This document shows, piece by piece, positions 56,408 to 64,000 of a stretch of DNA of 64,000 nt. Within the stretch, counting starts at the first letter, position 1; every line of letters begins with the position of its first letter. Both the position numbers and the translations under genes were made by a program. The stretch is taken from the NCBI GenBank assembly GCA_964036665.1, contig OZ038530.1:682001-746000 (forward strand), written 5' to 3'. The notes below the pieces were generated by a model. That model was not told the DNA's origin and searched no databases. It saw only the letters and a list, made by a program, of their open reading frames with translations. Source of the DNA: Gordius sp. MW1 (taxonomy: Eukaryota; Nematomorpha; Gordioida; Gordea; Gordiidae).

Positions 56408-57745
56408 GTCCGTTGTCCGTCCGTTGTCCGCCCGTTGTCCGTCTGTTGTCCGTCCGTTGTCCGTCCTTTGTCCGTTCGTTGTCCGTCCGTTGTCCGTCCG
56501 TTGTCCGCCCGTTGTCCTTCCGTTGTCCGTCCGTTGTCCTTCCGTTGTCCGTCCGTTGTCCTTCCGTTGTCCGTCCGTTGTCCTTCCGTTGTCCGTCCGT
56601 TGTCCGTCCGTTGTCCGTCTGATGTCCTTTTGTTGTCCTTCCGTTGTCCGTCCGTTGTCCGTCTGATGTCCTTCCGTTGTCCATCCGTTGTCCGTCCCTT
56701 GTCCGTCTGATGTCCTTCCGTTGTCCGTCCGTTGTCCGTCCCTTGTCCGTCTGATGTCCTTCCGTTGTCCGTCCGTTGTCCGTCCGTTGTCCGCCCGTTG
56801 TCCTTCCGTTGTCCTTCCGTTGTCCGTCCGTTGTCCGTCTGATGTCCTTCCGTTGTCCGTTCGTTGTCCGTCCGTTGTCCGTCCGTTGTCCGTCCGTTGT
56901 CCGTCCGTTGTCCTTCCGTTGTCCGTCCGTTGTCCTTCCGTTGTCCGTCCGTTGTCCGTCTGATGTCCTTTTGTTGTCCGTCCGTTGTCCGTCCGTTGTC
57001 CGTCCCTTGTCCGTCTGATGTCCTTTTGTTGTCCGTCCGTTGTCCGTTCGTTGTCCGTTCGTTGTCCGTTCGTTGTCCTTTCGTTGTCCGTTCGTTGTCC
57101 GTCTGATGTACTTTTGTTGTCCTTCCGTTGTCCGTCCGTTGTCCGTCTGATGTCCTTCCGTTGTCCGTCCGTTGTCCGCCCGTTGTATGTCCGTTGTCCG
57201 TCCGTTGTCCGTCCTTTGTCCGCCCGTTGTCCGTCCGTTGTCCGTCTGATGTCCTTTTGTTGTCCGCCCGTTGTCCGTCCGTTGTCCGTTCGTTGTCCGT
57301 CCGTTGTCCGTCTGATGTCCTTTTGTTGTCCGCCCGTTGTCCTTCCGTAGTCCGCCCGTTGTCCGTCCGTTGTCCTTCCCTGTCCTTCCGTTGTCCGTTC
57401 GTTGTCCGTTCGTTGTCCGTCCGTTGTCCGTCCGTTGTCCGCCCGTTGTCCGTTCGTTGTACGTCCGTTGACCGTGTGATGTCCTTTTGTTGTCTGTCCG
57501 TTGTCCGTTCGTTGTCCGTTCGTTGTCCGTTCGTTGTCCGTTCGTTGTCCGTTCGTTGTCCGTCTGATGTCCTTTTGTTGTCCTTCCGTTGTCCGTCCGT
57601 TGTCCGTCTGATGTCCTTCCGTTGTCCGTCCGTTGTCCGCCCGTTGTCCTTCCGTTGTCCGCACGTTGTCCGCCCGTTGTATGTCCGTTGTCCGTCCGTT
57701 GTCCGTCCGTTGTCCGTCCGTTGTCCGTCCGTTGTCCGCCCGTTG
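56408..57745 (+). repeat. 11-bp satellite array, block P
   Basis: Plus-oriented satellite between L10 and hAT copy 5, in the monomer order of block N, slightly shorter near its start. It ends in GCCCGTTG. No gene is seen. Confidence 0.96.
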
Positions 57746-58182
57746 CAGGGTTTCTTTCAGGGGGGAGCCCGGGGGGGTAATACCTCCCCGGGGAGTTTCA
57801 AATACCCCCCCCCCCCGGAGAGTTTTGATTGAAGGAAGCATGAACATGAACTGAGGTTCCACCATGAAGTCATAAATTATATTAATAATAGGCTTAGGCT
57901 AAAATTGAAATTCAATAAATTATTTTAATTTGTCAATAAAAAATATAAAATTGGCGAAATTAAATTTTTTTACAGATCAGGTGGAAATTATTCATAGACA
58001 TCATTTTTTAACATCTGTGAACCGTAAATTTACAATCTTGAAAGTTACAAATTATCTTTAATATATCAATAGGTAACTAAACATAAATAAATGCTTTTAG
58101 AATTATTAAATCACTATCTTACTTATAAACTTAAAAAGAATTATTATAAATAATACATTCTATGTTTTTTTTGAATTGCAGA
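57746..58182 (+). mobile_element. hAT element, copy 5, 3'-truncated (437 bp)
   Basis: Same content and same breakpoint as copy 4 (TTGCAGA then CGTCTGATG), at +6,758 bp. The C-tract is 12 long. The shared breakpoint shows that one deletion event was amplified. Confidence 0.9.
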
Positions 58183-61100
58183 CGTCTGATGTCCTTTTGT
58201 TGTCCGTCCGTTGTCCGTCCGTTGTCCTTCCGTTGTCCTTCCGTTGTCCGCCCGTTGTCCGCCCGTTGTCCGTCCGTTGTCCGCCCGTTGTCCTTCCGTT
58301 GTCCGCCCATTGTCCGTCCGTTGTCCGTCCGTTGTCCGTCCGTTGTCCGTCCGTTGTCCGTCCGTTGTCCTTTCGTTGTCCGCCCGTTGTCCGTCCGTTG
58401 TCCGTCCGTTGTCCGCCCGTTGTCCTTCCGTTGTCCTTCCGTTGTCCGTCCGTTGTCCTTCCGTTGTCCGTCCGTTGTCCGTTTGATGTCCTTTTGTTGT
58501 CCGTCCGTTGTCCGTCCGTTGTCCTTCCGTTGTCCTTCCGTTGTCCGCCCGTTGTCCGTTCGTTGTCCGTTCGTTGTCCGTTTGTTGTCCTTCCGTTGTC
58601 CGTCCGTTGTCCGTCTGATGTGCTTCCGTTGTCCGTCCGTTGTCCGCCCGTTGTCATTCCGTTGTGCTTCCGTTGTCCGTTCGTTGTCCGTCGGTTGTCC
58701 GTCTGATGTCCTTCCGTTGTCCGTGCGTTGTCCGTCCCTTGTCCGTCTGATGTCCTTCCGTTGTCCGTCCGTTGTCCGTCCGTTGTCCGCCCGTTGTCCT
58801 TCCGTTGTCCGTCAGATGTCCTTTTGTTGTCTGTCTGTTGTCCGTTTGTTGTCCGTTCGTTGTCCGCCCGTTGTCCTTCCGTTGTCCTTCCGTTGTCCGT
58901 CCGTTGTCCGTCCGTTGTCCGTCCGTTGTCCTTCCGTTGTCCTTCCGTTGTCCTTCCGTTGTCCTTCCGTTGTCCGTCCGTTGTCCGTCTGATGTCATTT
59001 TGTTGTCCGTCCGTTGTCCGTCCGTTGTCCGTCCGTTGTCCGTCCGTTGTCCTTCCGTTGTCCTTCCGTTGTCCGCCCGTTGTCCGTTCGTTGTCCGTTC
59101 GTTGTCCGTTCGGTTTCCGTCCGATGTCCTTTTGTTGTCCTTCCGTTGTCCGTCCGTTGTCCGTCTGATGTCCTTCCGTTGTCCGTCCGTTGTCCGCCCG
59201 TTGTCATTCCGTTGTCCTTCCGTTGTCCGTCCGTTGTCCGCCCGTTGTCCTTCCGTTGTCCTTCCGTTGTCCGTCCGTTGTCCGTCTGATGTCCTTTTGT
59301 TGTCCGTCTGATGTCCTTCCGTTGTCCGTCCGTTGTCCTTCCGTTGTCCTTCCGTTGTCCTTCCGTTGTCCTTCCGTTGTCCTTCCGTTGTCCGTCCGTT
59401 GTCCGTCTGATGTCATTTTGTTGTCCGTCCGTTGTCCGCCCGTTGTCCGTCCGTTGTCCGCCCGTTGTCCTTCCGTTGTCCTTCCGTTGTCCGTCCGTTG
59501 TCCTTTCGTTGTCCGTCCGTTGTCCGTCCGTTGTCCGTTCGTTGTCCGTTCGTTGTCCGCCCGTTGTCCGTCTGATGTCCTTCCGTTATCCGTCCGTTGT
59601 CCGTCCGTTGTCCGTCTGATGTCCTTCCGTTGTCCGTCCGTTGTCCGCCCGTTGTCCTTCCGTTGTCCGTCCGTTGTCCGTCCGTTGTCCGTCTGATGTC
59701 CTTTTGTTGTCCGTCCGTTGTCCGCCCGTTGTCCATCCGTTGTCCGCCCGTTGTCCGTCCGTTGTCCGTCCGTTGTCCGCCCGTTGTCCTTCCGTTGTCC
59801 TTCCGTTGTCCTTCCGTTGTCCTTCCGTTGTCCGCCCGTTGTCCTTCCGTTGTCCGCCCATTGTCCGTCCGTTGTCCGTCCGTTGTCCGTCCGTTGTCCG
59901 TCCGTTGTCCGTCCGTTGTCCGTCCGTTGTCCGCCCGTTGTCCTTCCGTTGTCCGCCCGTTGTCCGTCCGTTGTCCGTCCGTTGTCCGCCCGTTGTCCTT
60001 CCGTTGTCCTTCCGTTGTCCTTCCGTTGTCCGTCCGTTGTCCGTCTGATGTCCTTTTGTTGTCCGTCCGTTGTCCGTCCGTTGTCCTTCCGTTGTCACTC
60101 CGTTGTCCGCCCGTTGTCCGCCCGTTGTCCGTCCGTTGTCCGCCCGTTGTCCTTCCGTTGTCCGCCCATTGTCCGTCCGTTGTCCGTCCGTTGTCCGTCC
60201 GTTGTCCGTCTGTTGTCCTTTCGTTGTCCGCCCGTTGTCCGTCCGTTGTCCGTCCGTTGTCCGTCCGTTGTCCGTCCGTTGTCCGCCCGTTGTCCTTCCG
60301 TTGTCCGTTCGTTGTCCGTTCGTTGTCCGTTCGTTGTCCGTCTGATGTCCTTTTGTTGTCCTTCCGTTGTCCGTCCGTTGTCCGTCTGATGTCCTTCCGT
60401 TGTCCGTCCGTTGTCCGCCCGTTGTCATTCCGTTGTCCTTCCGTTGTCCGTCCGTTGTCCGCCCGTTGTCCTTCCGTTGTCCTTCCGTTGTCCGTCCGTT
60501 GTCCTTCCGTTGTCCGTCCGTTGTCCGTCTGATGTCCTTCCGTTGTCCGTCCGTTGTCCGCCCGTTGTCCTTCCGTTGTCCTTCCGTTGTCCTTCCGTTG
60601 TCCTTCCGTTGTCCTTCCGTTGTACGTCCGTTGTCCGTCTGATGTCATTTTGTTGTCCGTCCGTTGTCCGCCCGTTGTCCATCCGTTGTCCTTCCGTTGT
60701 CCTTCCGTTGTCCTTCCGTTGTCCGTCCGTTGTCCGTCCGTTGTCCTTCCGTTGTCCGTCCGTTGTCCGTCCGTTTTCCTTCCGTTGTCCGTCAGATGTC
60801 CTTTTGTTGTCTGTCCGTTGTCCGTTCGTTGTCCGTTCGTTGTCCGCCCGTTGTCCTTCCGTTGTCCTTCCGTTGTCCGTCCGTTGTCCGTCCGTTGTCC
60901 TTCCGTTGTCCGTCTGATGTCCTTTTGTTGTCTGTCCGTTGTCCGTTCGTTGTCCGTTCGTTGTCTGTCCGTTGTCCGTCCGTTGTCCTTCCGTTGTCCT
61001 TCCGTTGTCCTTCCGTTGTCCGTCCGTTGTGCGTCTGATGTCATTTTGTTGTCCGTCCGTTGTCCGTCCGTTGTCCGTTTGTTGTCCGTCCGTTGTCCGT

Positions 61101-63065
61101 CTGATGTCCTTTTGTTGTCTATCCGTTGTCCGTCCGTTGTCCGTTCGTTGTCCGTTCGTTGTCCGTCTGATGTCCTTTTGTTGTCCTTCCGTTGTCCGTC
61201 CGTTGTCCGTTTGATGTCCTTTTGTTGTCCGTCCGTTGTCCGTCCGTTGTCCTTGCGTTGTCCTTCCGTTGTCCGCCCGTTGTCCGTTCGTTGTCCGTCC
61301 GTTGTCCTTTCGTTGTCCGCCCGTTGTCCGTCCGTTGTCCGTCCGTTGTCCGTCCGTTGTCCGCCCGTTGTCCTTCCGTTGTCCTTCCGTTGTCCGTCTG
61401 TTGTCCTTTCGTTGTCCGCCCGTTGTCCGTCCGTTGTCCGTCCGTTGTCCGTCCGTTGTCCGCCCGTTGTCCTTCCGTTGTCCGTCCGTTGTCCTTCCGT
61501 TGTCCGTCCGTTGTCCGTTTGATGTCCTTTTGTTGTCCGTCCGTTGTCCGTCCGTTGTCCTTCCGTTGTCCGCCCGTTGTCCGTTCGTTGTCCGTTCGTT
61601 GTCCGTTCGTTGTCCGTCTGATGTCCTTTTGTTGTCCTTCCGTTGTCCGTCTGATGTCCTTCCGTTGTCCGTCCGTTGTCCGCCCGTTGTCATTCCGTTG
61701 TCCTTCCGTTGTCCGTCCGTTGTCCGCCCGTTGTCCTTCCGTTGTCCTTCCGTTGTCCGTCCGTTGTCCTTCCGTTGTCCGTCCGTTGTCCGTCTGATGT
61801 CCTTCCGTTGTCCGTCCGTTGTCCGCCCGTTGTCCTTCCGTTGTCCTTCCGTTGTCCTTCCGTTGTCCTTCCGTTGTCCTTCCGTTGTCCGTCCGTTGTC
61901 CGTCTGATGTCATTTTGTTGTCCGTCCGTTGTCCGCCCGTTGTCCATCCGTTGTCCTTCCGTTGTCCTTCCGTTGTCCTTCCGTTGTCCGTCCGTTGTCC
62001 GCCCGTTGTCCTTCCGTTGTCCTTCCGTTGTCCGTCCGTTGTCCTTCCGTTGTCCGTCAGATGTCCTTTTGTTGTCTGTCCGTTGTCCGTTCGTTGTCCG
62101 TTCGTTGTCCGTCCGTTGTCCGCCCGTTGTCCTTCCGTTGTCCTTCCGTTGTCCGTCCGTTGTCCGTCCGTTGTCCTTCCGTTGTCCGTCAGATGTCCTT
62201 TTGTTGTCTGTCCGTTGTCCGTTTGTTGTCCGTTCGTTGTCCGTCCGTTGTCCTTCCGTTGTCCTTCCGTTGTCCGTTCGTTGTCCGTCCGTTGTCCGTC
62301 CGTTGTCCTTCCGTTGTCCGTCCGTTGTCCGTCCGTTGTCCGTCCGTTGTCCGTCCGTTGTCCGTCTGATATCCTTCCGTTGTCCGTCCGTTGTCCGCCC
62401 GTTGTCCTTCCGTTGTCCTTCCGTTGTCCTTCCGTTGTCCTTCCGTTGTCCTTCCGTTGTACGTCCGTTGTCCGTCTGATGTCATTTTGTTGTCCGTCCG
62501 TTGTCCGCCCGTTGTCCATCCGTTGTCCTTCCGTTGTCCGTCTGATGTCATTTTGTTGTCCGTCCGTTGTCCGTCCGTTGTCCGTCCGTTGTCCGTTGTC
62601 CGTCCGTTGTCCGTCTGATGTCCTTTTGTTGTCTGTCCGTTGACCGTTCGTTGTCCGTTCGTTGTCCGTTCGTTGTCCGTCTGATGTCCTTTTGTTGTCC
62701 TTCCGTTGTCCGTCCGTTGTCCGTCTGATGTCCGCTCGTTGTCCTTCCGTTGTCCGTCCGTTGTCCGCCCGTTGTCCTTCCGTTGTCCTTCCGTTGTCCG
62801 TCCGTTGTCCTTCCGTTGTCCGTCCGTTGTCCGTCTGATGTCCTTTTGTTGTCCGTCCGTTGTCCGTCTGATGTCCTTTTGTTGTCCTTCCGTTGTCCGT
62901 CCGTTGTCCGTCTGATGTCCTTCCGTTGTCCATCCGTTGTCCGTCCCTTGTCCATCTGATGTCCTTCCGTTGTCCGTCCGTTGTCCGTCTGATGTCCTTC
63001 CGTTGTCCGTCCGTTGTCCGTCCGTTGTCCGTCTGATGTCCTTCCGTTGTCCGTCCGTTGTCCAT
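58183..63065 (+). repeat. 11-bp satellite array, block Q
   Basis: Plus-oriented satellite copying block O. The offset steps through 6,757, 6,768, 6,779, 6,790 and 6,801 bp as single monomers are gained. A 7-bp partial monomer (GTCCGTT) lies near 62,591. No gene is seen. Confidence 0.96.
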
Positions 63066-63633
63066 CAGGAGGCTACAAGTTTGAATCCCGGAGAGTATTC
63101 TGTTCTTGTTAATAACATTGATAATATGACTTTTTAGCCGTCCGCTGAAATTTTCACGAAGCCTATATGGTTGAACAAAAAAATTTAAAAAATTTTCAAG
63201 TCGAAAAAATTTTTTTTTTCGGAATTCACCTCTGATATCGAAAATTTTCATGAGGCCTATATGGTGTTACAAAAAAATTGAAAAAATTTTGAGGTCGAAA
63301 AAATATTTTCTGATCAAAAAAATTTTTTTTACGGAATTCACTTCTGATATCAAAAATTTTCATGAGGCCTATATGGTTGAACAAAAAAATGGAAAAAAAT
63401 TTGAGGTCGAAAAAAATATTTTTTGATAAAAAAAATTTAATAAATTGCATAGCACGGAGGGACGACGGAGGGACGACGGACGGACGACGGACGGACGACG
63501 GAGAGACGACGGAGGGAGGACGGACGGACAACGGAGGGACGACGGACCGTCCGTTGTCCGTCAGGAGGCAACAAGTTTGAATCCGTGAGAGTATTCTGTT
63601 GATAATATGACTTTTTGGCCGTCCGCTGGCTAC
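63066..63633 (+). repeat. AT-rich linker L11 (type II, 568 bp)
   Basis: As L9 and L10: M1, three A/T repeats, inverted satellite run (63455-63547) and M2. Confidence 0.92.
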
Positions 63634-64000
63634 GTCCGTTGTCCGTCCGTTGTCCGCCCGTTGTCCGTCTGTTGTCCGTCCGTTGTCCGTCCGTTGTCCG
63701 TTCGTTGTCCGTTCGTTGTCCTTCCGTTGTCCTTCCGTTGTCCTTCCGTTGTCCGTCCGTTGTCCGTCTGATGTCCTTCCGTTGTCCGTCCGTTGTCCGT
63801 CTGATGTCTATCCGTTGTCCGTCCGTTGTCCGTCCGTTGTCCGTCCGTTGTCCGTCCGTTGTCCGTCCTTTGTCCGTTCGTTGTCCGTTCGTTGTCCTTC
63901 CGTTGTCCTTCCGTTGTCCTTTTGTTGTCCGTCCGTTGTCCGTCTGATGTCCTTCCGTTGTCCGTCCGTTGTCCGTCCGTTGTCCGCCCGTTGTCCTTCC
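63634..64000 (+). repeat. 11-bp satellite array, block R (runs off the window)
   Basis: Plus-oriented satellite following L11, cut by the window edge. It carries a GTCTATCCGTT monomer near 63,807. No gene is seen. Confidence 0.96.

Larger units (their letters stand above)
37119..64000 (+). repeat. Composite hAT-satellite-linker higher-order repeat (4.6 and 6.8 kb)
   Basis: The unit is hAT, then satellite, then a type II linker, then satellite. Element starts are 37119, 41734, 46426, 50988 and 57746 (spacings 4,615, 4,692, 4,562 and 6,758). Linker starts are 39718, 44366, 49027, 55840 and 63066 (4,648, 4,661, 6,813 and 7,226). The longer last units carry the truncated hAT and about 3.3 kb or more of added satellite. 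Confidence 0.9.

Noticed and set aside
1-64000. A CRISPR array, because short direct repeats recur at fixed spacing.
   Set aside because: There are no unique spacers; the units are contiguous 11-bp monomers. The hAT element and splice signals indicate a eukaryote.
1-64000. A telomere array.
   Set aside because: The unit does not resemble TTAGGG, TTAGG or other common telomere repeats, and blocks are interrupted by linkers and a transposon. A subtelomeric place cannot be excluded.

Overview
The window is one continuous block of eukaryotic tandem-repeat DNA. No intact host gene is visible in it. Nearly all of it is an 11-bp satellite whose commonest monomer is GTCCGTCCGTT. All long blocks run in one direction. 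The plus strand carries G, C and T but almost no A, which appears mainly in the GTCTGAT, GTCTGAA and CCATCC variants. A eukaryote is indicated by the huge hierarchical satellite, a hAT-type DNA transposon with 8-bp target-site duplications, and intron-like splice signals inside that transposon. The non-satellite inserts are very AT-rich, which would fit an AT-rich invertebrate genome, but the species cannot be named from this sequence.

Layout. From 1 to about 37.1 kb, satellite blocks are broken by six copies of a 455-466 bp AT-rich linker (starts 4,576; 8,179; 15,015; 30,784; 33,761; 34,867). From 37.1 to 64.0 kb there are five more linkers of a longer type, 568-601 bp (starts 39,718; 44,366; 49,027; 55,840; 63,066). 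This half also holds five copies of a hAT element: three full-length at about 1.43 kb (37,119; 41,734; 46,426) and two cut at the same internal point (50,988; 57,746). Each linker has the same order of parts: a 5' module, two or three copies of a 94/112-bp A/T-rich repeat, a short run of satellite in INVERTED orientation, then a second copy of the module.

The array is organised in nested higher-order repeats. In the first half, landmarks recur at about 3.6, 4.15, 6.8 and 10.44 kb, and 3,603 + 6,836 = 10,439. Local tandem duplications of 550, 726, 792, 1,106 and 1,276-1,287 bp lie within this. In the second half the unit [hAT-satellite-linker-satellite] repeats every 4.6 kb and then every 6.8 kb. 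Offsets between copies drift in steps of 11 bp, so most length change is gain or loss of whole monomers.

Coding content is limited to transposon debris. Each full hAT copy keeps a 78-aa N-terminal fragment and a separate fragment of about 55-68 aa that matches the hAT C-terminal dimerisation region. The catalytic middle is missing, so the element is non-autonomous. The many long open frames in the satellite, including minus-strand frames above 2,000 codons, follow from an 11-bp unit that lacks stops in the minus direction. They are open in all three frames at once and are not called as genes.

The order of events reads: satellite array first; linkers with inverted satellite arising within it; one hAT insertion into a GTCCGCCCGTT monomer; internal loss of the hAT middle (before or after insertion, not resolvable here); then amplification of the composite unit by unequal exchange or rolling-circle-like copying. 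A deleted derivative was amplified separately. All large-scale matches were found by reading landmarks, not by alignment.
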